Part shown: positions 19,950 to 29,675 of the stretch, piece after piece
How the letters are laid out: every line of letters starts with the position of its first letter
Numbering within the stretch: position 1 is the first letter of the stretch
DNA from: Haliscomenobacter sp.
Lineage (GTDB): Bacteria; Bacteroidota; Bacteroidia; Chitinophagales; Saprospiraceae
DNA: 64,000 nt
Direction: 5' to 3'
Assembly: GCA_016713275.1 (NCBI GenBank)
Contig: JADJPL010000022.1
Location: 1 to 64,000, forward strand
Notes under the pieces: generated by a model
Told to the model about the DNA's origin: nothing
What the model saw: the letters and a program-made list of their open reading frames with translations, nothing else
Databases searched by the model: none
Translations under genes and position numbers: made by a program

Positions 19950-21050
19950 ATGAAAAGAGCAACACCCGTTTTCTGCTTGTGCCTGCTGGCTGGAACGCTG
20001 TCCACTCCTGCCAGCGCCCAGAAATACAGCAACGAGTTTCTATCCATAGGCGTAGGCGCCCGGGCCCAGGCCTTGGGCAATGCCGTCATCGCTTCGGTAA
20101 CCGACGTCAGCGCCGGCGTTTGGAATCCCGCCGGGTTGGCGGACGCCAATGCCCCAGACGGGCTTCAGCTGGGAGCGATGCACGCTGAATGGTTTGCCGG
20201 CGTGGGCAAGTTCGACTATTTGGCCGCTTCGTTCCCGCTGACGCGAAAGGACAGCAGGCTGGCCGTCTCCCTGATCCGGTTCGGAATAGACGAAATCCCC
20301 AATACCCTTTCCCTTTACGAAAGCGACGGCACCATTAACTTTGACAATATCCGCGAGTTTTCCGCAGCAGATTATGCGCTGTTCCTGAGTTATGCCCGGC
20401 GCCTGACCAAACCCAAAGGCGAATGGCTGCTGGGCGGCAACCTGAAAGTCGTTTACCGGAGAATAGGCCCTTTTGCCAACTCCTGGGGCTTTGGCCTCGA
20501 TTTGGGCGCCCAATACCATCGGGAACGCTGGCGATTCGGGGTTCTCGCCAAAGACGTAACCACGACGTTCAACGCCTGGAGCTTCCAATTCACAGAGGAA
20601 GAAAAACAAACCCTGGAACTCACCAACAACGACATTCCGATCAACAGCGTCGAGATCACCAAACCCATGCTCGTCCTGGGTATTGCCCGCAGTTTCCCAC
20701 TAAGTAAACAAATCGGGCTCCTCCCTGAACTCAATGCCCAAATAACCACGGATGGCAAACGCAATACCCTGCTTTCTTCCGACCCCTTTAGCCTCGATCT
20801 CGGATTCGGGCTGGAAGCAGACTTCCGGCAAACGGTTTTCCTCCGGGTCGGGATCAATCAATTTCAGAACGAAACCGATTTTGACGGAAAACAGATCCTA
20901 TCCCCAAGGCCAAGCCTCGGAACAGGCCTCAAACTGGGCGGACTCCAGGTCGATTACGCCTTTACCGACCTCGCCTCCGACAACAATACCTACTCCCATA
21001 TCGTGTCCTTGCTCCTCCATCTGAAACCAAAAACTTCTGCCGGTAAATAA
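19950..21050 (+). CDS. PorV/PorQ-family outer-membrane beta-barrel protein
   Basis: 366 residues from the ATG at 19950, which opens a signal peptide (MKRATPVFCLCLLAGTLSTP...SAQ). The mature protein starts KYSNEFLSIGVGARAQALGN and has SVTDVSAGVWNPAGLA, the FadL-like hatch block seen in PorV and PorQ of the type IX secretion system. The barrel ends SHIVSLLLHLK. The PorV/PorQ family has several paralogues per genome, so whether this is the true T9SS shuttle PorV, PorQ or another member cannot be said from sequence alone. No other T9SS gene is adjacent. Confidence 0.8.
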   Translation: MKRATPVFCLCLLAGTLSTPASAQKYSNEFLSIGVGARAQALGNAVIASVTDVSAGVWNPAGLADANAPDGLQLGAMHAEWFAGVGKFDYLAASFPLTRKDSRLAVSLIRFGIDEIPNTLSLYESDGTINFDNIREFSAADYALFLSYARRLTKPKGEWLLGGNLKVVYRRIGPFANSWGFGLDLGAQYHRERWRFGVLAKDVTTTFNAWSFQFTEEEKQTLELTNNDIPINSVEITKPMLVLGIARSFPLSKQIGLLPELNAQITTDGKRNTLLSSDPFSLDLGFGLEADFRQTVFLRVGINQFQNETDFDGKQILSPRPSLGTGLKLGGLQVDYAFTDLASDNNTYSHIVSLLLHLKPKTSAGK

Positions 21051-21184
21051 AAAGAGGGGGAGCATTGGAAAATTTTAAAATAAAAACGTATATTTGAAAT
21101 GCGCTTTTAACGTAAGGCGCTTTACCACACAGGCATCTTTCAATGTGTTTTGACTCTACATTTTTATTAAATTAGGGTTCGATT

Positions 21185-21367
21185 CGGCGTATCTAGGGCG
21201 GGCCTCAGCCTGATACAGGTTCCGGGAGCAATCTTCGGACAAGGGGATTACCGAACTATGCTGACGTCCCTAAGCTGTTCTTTTTCGAGGGTCTCAAAAC
21301 TCTCCACGGATGCTTGTGTGGTTCTTTTTCTAAAAAAGGGGATGGCCTTCCGCCATCCCCTTTTTTG
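21185..21367 (+). ncRNA. Candidate structured non-coding RNA, about 180 nt
   Basis: No open frame fits, yet the segment folds well. A two-part closing stem pairs 21194-21198 with 21268-21272 (TAGGG/CCCTA) and 21205-21209 with 21260-21264 (TCAGC/GCTGA). An inner hairpin TCCG/CGGA lies at 21221-21239, a 6-bp hairpin GAGGGT/ACTCTC near 21287-21306, and a short CCAC/GTGG hairpin before a strong terminator. An AT-rich promoter-like stretch precedes it near 21150-21178. 6S RNA is one possibility, but the fold is not diagnostic. It does not carry SRP, tmRNA or RNase P core motifs. Confidence 0.45.
21332..21366 (+). terminator. Strong rho-independent terminator
   Basis: A 15-bp perfect stem (21332-21346 with 21352-21366; A6-GGGGATGGC against its complement) with a 5-nt loop and a T-run. 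It ends the candidate RNA and probably any read-through from the PorV-like gene. Confidence 0.85.
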
Positions 21368-21401
21368 TTGGCGCCCGGCAGGCGCGTTGAAAAGCAGCCC
21401 G

Positions 21402-21430
21402 GGGCAAAAACAACCTTTTGAGCCAGGCCC
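21402..21430. repeat. Half copy of a palindromic intergenic element
   Basis: GGGCAAAAACAACCTTTTG followed by AGCCAGGCCC matches the right arm of the element at 45352-45415. The left arm is not recognisable here. Confidence 0.5.
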
Positions 21431-21614
21431 AGAATAATTTATGCCCCGGTACGTGGGGAATCGCATAAGATTATGTACATTTCTTCCGTTTTCAGAGGCG
21501 ACCTTATTTACCTATCTTTTTAGCCCTCAGGTGGCATTCCAGGGCTTGTTCCTTGTTATGCCATATGGATTTTTTCTGCATTTTCAGTTTCCACTTTAAA
21601 ATGAACCTACCCTT

Positions 21615-23522
21615 ATGACTCCCAAAAATTCCTTTGCCGTTTTGCTTCGCTGGAGCCTGCTGGCCATCCCGTTCCTCCTTTCGCTGTCCTGTAAACGGAA
21701 AGCAGAAAACATCAGCACGCTCACCGCCGTTAACCCTTATGTGTATGGATACACCTCTGGCGTGATTTCCAAAGCGAGTCCGATCAAGGTGCAATTTGCC
21801 GACCAAATTGCCGACGCCAAAGAGGTCGGCAAACCTGCAAAAAAAGACCTCATCCGGTTTTCTCCCAACATCGCCGGTACGGCCGTATGGGAAGATACGC
21901 GCACCCTGCGGTTCGACCCTCTGGAACCGCTCCCTACCTCCACCTCGTTTCAGGTCCAGGTGGATGTTAAAAAACTAATCAAAGCGGCCAAAGGCGAAAA
22001 CGCTTCGTTTGCTTTCGCCTTCCGGACCCGCGACCAATATTACCAATCCAGCCTGGAGGGGTTGCGCTATCCCAATGAAAAAGAGTACGCCAAACCCGTG
22101 CTGAAAGGCGTGGTCTTCACCGCCGATCTGGCCGACAACGCCTCCGTGGAAGGGCTACTGAAAGCCAGCCAGCCCGGCGCCTCCCTTAACCTCCGCTGGG
22201 AACACAGCGCCGACCAACTAGCCCACTATTTTACCGTCGAAGGCATCCAGCGAACCAAGAACGACTCCCAGGTGCAGCTAAAATGGAATGGGAATTCCTT
22301 GGGAATTAAAGGCACGAAAGAGGAAAAAGTGGATATCCCGTCCATCGACAAGTTTACCCTGCTCGATGCCCGCGTTATCCAGGGACAAGAGCAATACATC
22401 CTTTGCGAGTTTTCCGACCCGCTCCAACCGACCCAGCTCCTCAATGGATTGATTTCCTTAAGAGGCTATGAAGGCGCCCTGCGCTACATCATCGAAAGCA
22501 ACATCGCCCGGGTATACCCGGAAAGCAGCCTTACCGGCGACTACACGCTGACCGCCACCGAAGACATCCGCAACTCCAAAAACCAGCGCCTGAATAGCCA
22601 GGCGACCTGGAACCTGCGCTTTGAGGACGTCAAACCTCAGGTCCGCCTGGTGGGAAATGGGGTCATCATGCCCAACTCCAACGGCCTGATGTTTCCGTTT
22701 GAAGCCGTGGGCTTAAACGCTGTCGACGTAGAGATTTTCAAAATCTTCAACAACAACATCCTCCAATTCCTTCAGGACAATCCGCTCGACGGCGACTACG
22801 ACTTGTTCAAAGTGGGCAGGATCGTTCTCCAGGAAAAAGTCGATTTGCAATCCCTTAACCCCAATGCCATTACCAGCAAATGGGGAAGGTATGCCATCGA
22901 CCTGAGCCAAATGATCCAACAGGACGACCAGGCCCTATACTCCGTACGGATCGGTTTCCGCGCGGAATATGCCAACCTGAGCTGCCTCAAAAACGTCCCA
23001 ACCGATGCTGAGCCCTTCGGAATGACTGCCGCAGAGATCGACGCCTCCGAGGAGGAAGTCCGCAGTATCATGGACTTCTGGTACGGCCCGTACGGCTACA
23101 CCGAAGAATACAGCTGGGAGAACCGGGAGAACCCCTGCTTCTCGGAGTATTACAACTCCGACCGCTACATCCGGCGCAACATTCTGGCGTCGAACCTCGG
23201 ATTGATCGTTAAACAAGGCGGAACCCAGGAATTGGTCACCGTAGTTACCGATCTACGCACCACCGACCCCATCGGCAACGCCCAAATCGAAATTTACGAT
23301 TTCCAGCAACAGTTAATCGGGCAAGGGAGTACCGGGAAAGAGGGCATCGGGCGAATTCCATTTAAAGGCAGGCCCTACCTCGTCGTTGCCAAACAAAACC
23401 GGGAGCGGGGCTATCTCCGGCTTCAGGATGGCGAATCGCTTTCGATGAGCCGGTACGACGTCGACGGCGCCGTCATTCAAAAAGGATTGAAAGGCATGAT
23501 TTTCGGCGAACGCGGCGTTTGA
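21615..23522 (+). CDS. Alpha-2-macroglobulin family lipoprotein, N-terminal part (frame-broken)
   Basis: Bacterial alpha-2-macroglobulins are periplasmic or surface-anchored protease traps. This 635-residue piece starts with a lipoprotein signal (LLSLSCKRK, Cys near residue 26), so it is membrane-anchored, followed by macroglobulin-like beta domains. It ends MIFGERGV at a stop created by one missing G in a TGG-AGG context at about 23520; the next frame continues at once with RPGDSVFLNF, the conserved continuation of the MG2 domain. Together the two parts are about 1,870 residues, the normal size. Confidence 0.85.
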   Translation: MTPKNSFAVLLRWSLLAIPFLLSLSCKRKAENISTLTAVNPYVYGYTSGVISKASPIKVQFADQIADAKEVGKPAKKDLIRFSPNIAGTAVWEDTRTLRFDPLEPLPTSTSFQVQVDVKKLIKAAKGENASFAFAFRTRDQYYQSSLEGLRYPNEKEYAKPVLKGVVFTADLADNASVEGLLKASQPGASLNLRWEHSADQLAHYFTVEGIQRTKNDSQVQLKWNGNSLGIKGTKEEKVDIPSIDKFTLLDARVIQGQEQYILCEFSDPLQPTQLLNGLISLRGYEGALRYIIESNIARVYPESSLTGDYTLTATEDIRNSKNQRLNSQATWNLRFEDVKPQVRLVGNGVIMPNSNGLMFPFEAVGLNAVDVEIFKIFNNNILQFLQDNPLDGDYDLFKVGRIVLQEKVDLQSLNPNAITSKWGRYAIDLSQMIQQDDQALYSVRIGFRAEYANLSCLKNVPTDAEPFGMTAAEIDASEEEVRSIMDFWYGPYGYTEEYSWENRENPCFSEYYNSDRYIRRNILASNLGLIVKQGGTQELVTVVTDLRTTDPIGNAQIEIYDFQQQLIGQGSTGKEGIGRIPFKGRPYLVVAKQNRERGYLRLQDGESLSMSRYDVDGAVIQKGLKGMIFGERGV

Positions 23523-26500
23523 GGCCGGGCGATTCGGTCTTCCTGAACTTCATCCTGGACGACCGGTCCAAGCGGCTTCCCGAAGGGTACCCCATTACCA
23601 TGGAACTCTTTAACGCGCGGGGGCAGTTGCAGGAAAAACGAACGACCGGCAACAGCGTTGGCGGCATTTATCCGCTGCATTTTGCCACCTCCGCCGATGC
23701 GCCAACCGGAAACTGGAGGGTTAAAGTCAAAGCAGGAGGCGCTCTTTTTGAAAAGACGCTGAAAATTGAAACCATCAAGCCCAACCGGATCGAAATCGAC
23801 CTGAAGTTTCCTAACGACCGCATTCAGGGCGCCGGAGAGGCCATCGCGGGTAATTTGCAAGCTACCTGGCTGCACGGGGCGCCAGCAAGCGGGCTTAAAG
23901 CCTTGGTGGAAGGGCAGCTAAAAAGCGCTCCTGCCAAGTTTAAATCGTTCCCTGCGTTCTATTTCAACGATCCTGCCCGGCGGTTTGAAGAAACGGAGCC
24001 CAAAACCTTGTACGAAGGCAGCCTGGACGGCGCAGGAAAAGCCGGCGTCAAAGCATCGCTATTAGGCGACCGGCAAGCGCCGGGCATGCTCAACGCCATT
24101 TTCCGCACCCGGGTATTTGAACCCGGCGGCGATTTTAGCACCGATAATATGGCGTTGCCCTATTCGCCTTATGATACCTATGCCGGGGTGGAAATTCCCA
24201 GGAATAAATATGGAGAGCCCCGAATTGATGTCGGGCAATCCGTTCCGATTCGCTTTGCCCTAGCCAGCCCGGAGGGCAAGCCGCTGTCCAACAGAAACCT
24301 CACCGTAGGCGTCTATTCCGTGGAATGGCGTTGGTGGTGGGATCAGTACTACGAAGATCTATCCAACTACAATACCAGCACCCACTACAATGCCTTGCAA
24401 CGGGCAAGCGTATCGACCAATGCCCAAGGGATGGCTACCTGGCAGTTTAAACCGAAACGCTGGGGCCGCTACCTCGTAAGGGTATGCGATGAAGAAAGCG
24501 GCCACTGCGCCGGCGATTACATCTATGCGGGTTATCCCTGGTATGGCGGAGAACAAGACGAGCGGTTCCGCGATATTGCCGCCATGCTGAGCTTCAAAAC
24601 CGACAAAGAAACCTATCAGGTTGGCGAAACCGTCAACCTGAGCATTCCCGGCGGAAAATCGGGACGTATTCTGGTCTCTCTGGAAAACGGAAGCCGGGTA
24701 ATCGAAACCTTCTGGAAAGAATCGGCAGCGGGCGAAAATACCGTTTCTTTCAAACTGACGCCGGAGATGTCCCCCACCGTTTATGCCAACATCACCCTCA
24801 TTCAACCGCATGGCCAGGTGGCTAACGACCTGCCTATCCGCTTGTACGGGGTAGCGCCAATTACTGTGGAAGACCCTGCCACTAAATTGCAGCCTGTGCT
24901 CCAAATGCCGCAAACCCTAAAGCCGGAGCAAACCTTCACGGTAGAAGTGAAGGAGAAAACGGGCAAGGCCATGGCCTATACCCTGGCCGTCGTCGATGAA
25001 GGGCTTCTTGGATTAACCCGCCACAAAACTCCTGACCCGCGGGAAACATTCTTCGCCAGGGAAGCGTTGGGCGTCCATTCCTGGGATGTATACAACCAGG
25101 TGCTTGGGGCTTTTGGCGGCGCTCTGGAACGCATCCTGAGCATAGGCGGCGACGACGCCGTCGATCCGTCCGCCCTGAACAATACGGCGAACCGGTTTGA
25201 GCCAGTTGTAAGGCACCTTGGCCCATTTCAACTGGCCAAAGGCGGCTCGAACAAGCATCAGATCAAGATGCCGAACTATGTGGGCGCCGTCCGGGTCATG
25301 GCCGTCGCTGCAAGCCCCGGAGCTTACGGCGCTGCCGAGCAACGGGTTCCGGTGCGCAACCCGCTCATGGTGCTCGCTTCGGCGCCCCGGGTGCTCTCGC
25401 CCGGAGATCAATTCCAACTGCCGGTAAACGTGTTCGTGAACGAATCCAAAATTAAATCGGTACAGGTGACCGTGAAGGAGTCTTCTGGACGTGCCTCCAT
25501 CGAAGGGAATTCAACGCAAACCCTCACCTTTGGAAGCACCGGGAATAAGATGGCCTACTTCCCCGTCAAAGTCAAAAACAATGCCGGGGTAGTCAAATTC
25601 CTGGTAACCGCCCAAGCCAGCGGCGAATCCGCCAAACAGGAGATGGAAATCCTGGTCCGGAATCCCAACCCGCATGCCTACACGGTGTACAATGAAGTCA
25701 TCGAGCCCGGACAGAGCTGGACCCAAGCGTTTAAAATGACGGGGACTCCGGGCACGCGTTCCGGAATGCTCGAAGTATCCAGCGTACCGCCGCTCAACCT
25801 CGGCGAACGGCTCCAGTTTTTGCTCCAATATCCGTACGGTTGCGTGGAACAGACCCTTTCTGCCGGGTTCCCGCAGTTGTTTGTAGACCGCTTGATGGAT
25901 CTGTCGCCGGAAGACCAGAAAACCACCGCCGAAAACATCAAGGCGACGATTGAACGCCTGAAGCAATTCCAAACCGCGGAAGGCGGGTTTGCTTATTGGC
26001 CGGGGCAGAGCAATCCGGATCAATGGGCAAGCAGCTATGCCGGTCATTTTATGGTGGAAGCCAAAGCAAAAGGCTATGAGGTTCCTTCCAACCTCCTCAG
26101 CGACTGGGCCAAGTTCCAGAAAAAGGTAGCCCGGATGTGGGACCCTAAAATGCCCGCTTTCGGTTTTGGCAGCGAAGAAAGCCACCAGTTGAGTCAAGCT
26201 TACCGGCTATATACCCTGGCGTTAGCAAATCAGCCCGATTTGGCTTCCATGAACCGGCTTAGAGAGCTAAACGAACTCAAGCAGGGCGCCAAATGGAGGC
26301 TCGCTGCAGCTTATGCCCTTGCCGGAAAACCAGACGCAGCCAAACAACTCATCGGCCAGGCCAGTACCGAAGTAGCAGAGTACAACGAGTTGTCCTTCAC
26401 CTATGGCTCAGGGACGCGCGACCGGGCCTTTATCCTCGAAACCCTCGTGCTGATTAAAGACAAACGACGGGCGGCCGAACTGGCCAATTATATTTCGCAG

Positions 26501-27223
26501 CAGCTCAACTCCAAATCCTGGTTCAGCACCCAAACCGTGGCGCAGTCGCTGGTCGCCATGGCGCGATATGTCGGAGAAAATAAACCCGCAGATGGGTTCG
26601 CCTTCTCCTATCAGCTGAACGGAGGCAAAGCGGTCAGCGCCGGCGCCAAAACCCCAATGATGCAAGTGGAACTGGCTGTCGCCAAAACGCAGGATGGCAA
26701 TCTTCAATTCCGCAATACCGGGAAGAATAAAGTATTCGTTCGCCTGATCCTTGGCGGTCAGCCCGCCCCGGGAGAAGAGGCAGCAGCTTCCAATGATCTC
26801 CAACTCAGCGTGGCCTTCCGGAATCTGGACGGATCTTCCCTGGACCCAGGAAACCTTCCGCAAGGCCGGGACTTCATCGCGGAAGTCAAGGTAACCCACC
26901 CTGGAAGCCGGCCTATGCCCTACCAGGAAATGGCGCTTAGCCAGGTATTCCCTTCCGGTTGGGAGATCATCAATACCCGCATGGGCGAGATGTCAGGCAG
27001 TACACAAAGCAGCTTTGATTACCAGGATTTCCGGGACGACCGCGTGAATACCTTCTTCGATTTAACGGAGAACCAAACCAAAGTGTACCGGGTCCAGGTA
27101 AACGCAACCTATCCGGGCAGATTCTATATGCCTGCCGTGGGTTGCGGCGCGATGTACGACCACTCCATCAGCGCGTCTTCAAAAGGACAATGGGTTGTGG
27201 TGAATGCGCCGAGGGGAATTTAG
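23519..27223 (+). CDS. Alpha-2-macroglobulin family protein, C-terminal part with thioester motif
   Basis: 1,234 residues in the next frame after the break at 23520. It contains further macroglobulin domains, the bait-region area around AYTLAVVDEGLLGLTRHKTP, and the thioester sequence YPYGCVEQTLS (CxEQ, codons near 25841-25852), so the covalent-capture chemistry appears intact. The thioester domain with helical repeats follows (LKQFQTAEGGFAYWPGQSNP), and a C-terminal receptor-type domain ends WVVVNAPRGI. The usual partner in many bacteria, penicillin-binding protein 1C (pbpC), is not beside it. Confidence 0.88.
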   Translation: MRPGDSVFLNFILDDRSKRLPEGYPITMELFNARGQLQEKRTTGNSVGGIYPLHFATSADAPTGNWRVKVKAGGALFEKTLKIETIKPNRIEIDLKFPNDRIQGAGEAIAGNLQATWLHGAPASGLKALVEGQLKSAPAKFKSFPAFYFNDPARRFEETEPKTLYEGSLDGAGKAGVKASLLGDRQAPGMLNAIFRTRVFEPGGDFSTDNMALPYSPYDTYAGVEIPRNKYGEPRIDVGQSVPIRFALASPEGKPLSNRNLTVGVYSVEWRWWWDQYYEDLSNYNTSTHYNALQRASVSTNAQGMATWQFKPKRWGRYLVRVCDEESGHCAGDYIYAGYPWYGGEQDERFRDIAAMLSFKTDKETYQVGETVNLSIPGGKSGRILVSLENGSRVIETFWKESAAGENTVSFKLTPEMSPTVYANITLIQPHGQVANDLPIRLYGVAPITVEDPATKLQPVLQMPQTLKPEQTFTVEVKEKTGKAMAYTLAVVDEGLLGLTRHKTPDPRETFFAREALGVHSWDVYNQVLGAFGGALERILSIGGDDAVDPSALNNTANRFEPVVRHLGPFQLAKGGSNKHQIKMPNYVGAVRVMAVAASPGAYGAAEQRVPVRNPLMVLASAPRVLSPGDQFQLPVNVFVNESKIKSVQVTVKESSGRASIEGNSTQTLTFGSTGNKMAYFPVKVKNNAGVVKFLVTAQASGESAKQEMEILVRNPNPHAYTVYNEVIEPGQSWTQAFKMTGTPGTRSGMLEVSSVPPLNLGERLQFLLQYPYGCVEQTLSAGFPQLFVDRLMDLSPEDQKTTAENIKATIERLKQFQTAEGGFAYWPGQSNPDQWASSYAGHFMVEAKAKGYEVPSNLLSDWAKFQKKVARMWDPKMPAFGFGSEESHQLSQAYRLYTLALANQPDLASMNRLRELNELKQGAKWRLAAAYALAGKPDAAKQLIGQASTEVAEYNELSFTYGSGTRDRAFILETLVLIKDKRRAAELANYISQQLNSKSWFSTQTVAQSLVAMARYVGENKPADGFAFSYQLNGGKAVSAGAKTPMMQVELAVAKTQDGNLQFRNTGKNKVFVRLILGGQPAPGEEAAASNDLQLSVAFRNLDGSSLDPGNLPQGRDFIAEVKVTHPGSRPMPYQEMALSQVFPSGWEIINTRMGEMSGSTQSSFDYQDFRDDRVNTFFDLTENQTKVYRVQVNATYPGRFYMPAVGCGAMYDHSISASSKGQWVVVNAPRGI

Positions 27224-27224
27224 T

Positions 27225-27431
27225 AGAGGATGTAGAGGATGTAGAGGATGTAAAGTGGCTTGTTCGCCGAAATCCTTAGATTTCGTGCGGAACTATTCGG
27301 CGGTCCCCCGACCGGCGAATAGTTCCGCACAATCCCTGATCCCGGTTGTTTCTGGACGGCGGACAGGGGCCTCTACCAAGGTAATTTTGAACAGCCTCAC
27401 TCCCTGCTCCCTACTTCCCTGCTCCCTATCC
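27225..27431. repeat. Short tandem repeats between two convergent genes
   Basis: At 27225-27252 a 9-bp unit (GTAGAGGAT) repeats about three times directly after the alpha-2-macroglobulin stop. At 27399-27431 a 7-bp unit (read on the minus strand AGGGAGC) repeats four times and overlaps the 3' end of the MBL gene. Between them (27253-27398) nothing was recognised except an inverted pair of short GC-rich words around 27290-27330. Confidence 0.55.
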
Positions 27432-28271
27432 CGAGATCCCAACTACCCGGTCGATCAAGAATTTTCCGTTGGCAGACATGCCGATTTCGGCGGCTTCGAT
27501 TTTTGGGTCGTGCTCAAAAATCAGGATATGCCCTTCCCGGGCCGCATCGCGAAGTACCCGTTCTTTTTCCTGTAACGTCAGGAGGGGGCGGATGTCATAA
27601 GCCATCACATAAGGAAGGCCCACGTGGTGGGAGGAAGGGACCAGGTCGGCGCAATACACGAACGTTGTGTCTTCCGTGTGAATAAAAGGGATGATCATGG
27701 CTTCCGTATGTCCGTATACAAAGCGGAGGGAAATCCCGGGCAGCCATTCCCAATCCTCCTCCTGAACCGGAAGAAACCCCATTTTGCCCAAAGCCTGCAA
27801 CGGAAGAAAATTTTCGGGTAAGAAGGAAGCAGCCTCCCTGGCATTCGGGCGGGTAGCCCAGCGAAGGTGGGCTTCGGAGGTCCAGTAAACGGCATTGGGG
27901 AAGGCTGGCGCATAGGTCCCGTCTTCCAGGCGGATCAATGCCCCCCCTGCATGGTCGAAATGGAGGTGGGTGAGCAGCACATCGGTAATATCTTCTGGTT
28001 GAATCCCCTCCGTTTCCAGATACATGCTTAGGTTTTCCTGGCCAGACGGCTCGAAATGCTTTTTGAACTTGTCATCCTGTTTATTCCCGACCCCGGTGTC
28101 GATCAGGATTTTCCTTCCTTCGGTTTCCAAAAGAAGACAACGCATAGACCAGGAGCAAAGGTTGGCGGCATCCGGGGGATTGAGTTTAGACCAGATCGTT
28201 TTGGGAACCACCCCAAACATGGCGCCTCCATCCAATTTCAACCCTCCCGCGTCAATGGTGCGAATACGCAT
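27426..28271 (-). CDS. MBL-fold metallohydrolase
   Basis: 281 residues with the metallo-beta-lactamase fold motif HLHFDHAGG (HxHxDH, about residues 111-119), a second His in YGHTEAM and an Asp in YCADLVPSS, consistent with a two-metal site. It belongs with the lactonase/quorum-quenching-like or general hydrolase branch; the substrate is unknown. There is no signal peptide, so it acts in the cytoplasm. The upstream gene ribH ends 12 nt before this start on the same strand. Confidence 0.85.
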   Translation of the reverse strand: MRIRTIDAGGLKLDGGAMFGVVPKTIWSKLNPPDAANLCSWSMRCLLLETEGRKILIDTGVGNKQDDKFKKHFEPSGQENLSMYLETEGIQPEDITDVLLTHLHFDHAGGALIRLEDGTYAPAFPNAVYWTSEAHLRWATRPNAREAASFLPENFLPLQALGKMGFLPVQEEDWEWLPGISLRFVYGHTEAMIIPFIHTEDTTFVYCADLVPSSHHVGLPYVMAYDIRPLLTLQEKERVLRDAAREGHILIFEHDPKIEAAEIGMSANGKFLIDRVVGISG

Positions 28272-28283
28272 AAGTACTTGGTT

Positions 28284-28799
28284 TTAAAACCCGATCCGGG
28301 TTTTTCCTTTGCGAAGCCGTTGTTTGATTCCCGCCATTTGTAGGGCGGCAGCGGCAGCTTCCACGCCTTTGTTTCCCAATTTACCGCCCGCACGGTCCAA
28401 CGCTTGTTCTTCGGTATCGGGCGTGAGCACGCCAAAGATGCAGGGCGTTCCGGAAGCCACGCTCAGCATGGTAAGCCCCTGGGCAACGGCGTTGCTGATG
28501 TATTCATTGTGTTTGGTTTCGCCGGCAATCACACAGCCCAGGCAGATAATCGCATCAAATGCCTGGTGTCCTAATAAAATCTTTGCCCCGGAAGGCAACT
28601 CGAACGATCCTGGCACCCAGATGATTTCCAAATCCTGTTCTTTCACCTGGTTTTGCAGAAGCGTCTCCCGGCATCCATTCAATAAAGCCTGGGTAATCGG
28701 GGCGTTCCATTGAGAAACGACAATTCCGAACTTTTTGCCTTCTCCGGAAGGGAGTTCCTGTTCGGCATACGCGGACAAATTTTGTAGGGTGCTGGACAT
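28284..28799 (-). CDS. ribH: 6,7-dimethyl-8-ribityllumazine synthase
   Basis: 171 residues; condenses 5-amino-6-ribitylamino-uracil with 3,4-dihydroxy-2-butanone 4-phosphate in riboflavin synthesis. Motifs: VSQWNAPITQALLNG, VPGSFELPSGAKIL, CLGCVIAGETKHNEYI with the catalytic His, and CIFGVLTPDTEEQALDRAGG. No other rib gene is near. The upstream gene is the YfgM-like TPR protein, about 190 nt away, an arrangement often seen in Bacteroidota. Confidence 0.95.
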   Translation of the reverse strand: MSSTLQNLSAYAEQELPSGEGKKFGIVVSQWNAPITQALLNGCRETLLQNQVKEQDLEIIWVPGSFELPSGAKILLGHQAFDAIICLGCVIAGETKHNEYISNAVAQGLTMLSVASGTPCIFGVLTPDTEEQALDRAGGKLGNKGVEAAAAALQMAGIKQRLRKGKTRIGF

Positions 28800-28985
28800 A
28801 ACTATAGGTTTTGGGTAAATGGAAAAGCAACGCGGAAGAAATGAGAAAGGGGATAAACAACCTTGGCGAACTGCTGTTTATCCCCCTTCCTGTCGGTACA
28901 TCTCTCCCCTGTTTTCCGGCTTTGAACAATTATTGAGTAAACGCCGTAACTCCTGGAAAGGTTTTCCTGCCGTTTGCAGGAGCGG

Positions 28986-29675
28986 TTACTTCCCTTCCAA
29001 ACGAGCCAAGTACTTATCGATATCGGTTGCTTCGGACGAGCTGGGGAATTCCGTTTTGATCCGCTCATATGCTTTGCGGGCTTTATCCGTTTTTCCTTCC
29101 TTTTCGTAAAACATCGCCAGTTTCTTCAAATAAAAGGGGGTGATCGCCTCGTTTGCTTTAATCGAAGCCGCTTTTTCATAGAAACTGCGCGCTTTATCCA
29201 TCTTATTCATCTCGGCGTACGCATCCCCCATGGCGCCGGCCTTAACAATAGGTAACACGCGCCCCTTGGCCTTGAAATCGCCGAGGTAGCTGATGGCGGC
29301 ATCGAACTTCCCAAGATTGAGATAGGAGATGCCTGCATAATAATTGGCCAGATTAGAGGCTTTAGTCCCTTTGTAGTTATCGATCACATCCAGAAACCCG
29401 CTGAACCCTCCACCCGGGTTGGTGAGGGCAAGCGCAAACGAATCGCGCTCAAACTGTTTTTGGGCCTGAGACATTTGCTCCCCGGCTTCTTTTTCCCGCG
29501 GGCCGAGATAGAGGAACTTGTAAGCGATAAACGCTGCGATTACCAGAAGAACGCCGCCGGCTACGCCTACAATCGTTTTTTGATGCTTCACATAAAAATC
29601 CTGAGCCTGGTCGCGCACTTCCACGATGTCAACCAATACCTCGTCTGCTTGCTTTTTTGTGGTCTTTTTTGCCAT
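28986..29675 (-). CDS. YfgM-like membrane-anchored TPR protein
   Basis: 229 residues from the ATG at 29675 (MAKKTTKKQADEVLVDI); the longer frame to 29852 adds an unlikely leader. One membrane helix (about 35-57, VGVAGGVLLVIAAFIAYKFL) is followed by tetratricopeptide repeats (YAGISYLNLGKFDAAISYLG, MGDAYAEMNKMDKARSFYE, LAMFYEKEGKTDKARKAYE). The topology matches YfgM, an ancillary subunit of SecYEG that receives periplasmic proteins; exact function here is inference. Confidence 0.75.
   Translation of the reverse strand: MAKKTTKKQADEVLVDIVEVRDQAQDFYVKHQKTIVGVAGGVLLVIAAFIAYKFLYLGPREKEAGEQMSQAQKQFERDSFALALTNPGGGFSGFLDVIDNYKGTKASNLANYYAGISYLNLGKFDAAISYLGDFKAKGRVLPIVKAGAMGDAYAEMNKMDKARSFYEKAASIKANEAITPFYLKKLAMFYEKEGKTDKARKAYERIKTEFPSSSEATDIDKYLARLEGK

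Noticed and set aside
21221..21245. Signal recognition particle RNA core
   Set aside because: A GTTCCGGGAGCAA word resembles it, but the conserved GGAAGGAAGCA-type loop is absent.
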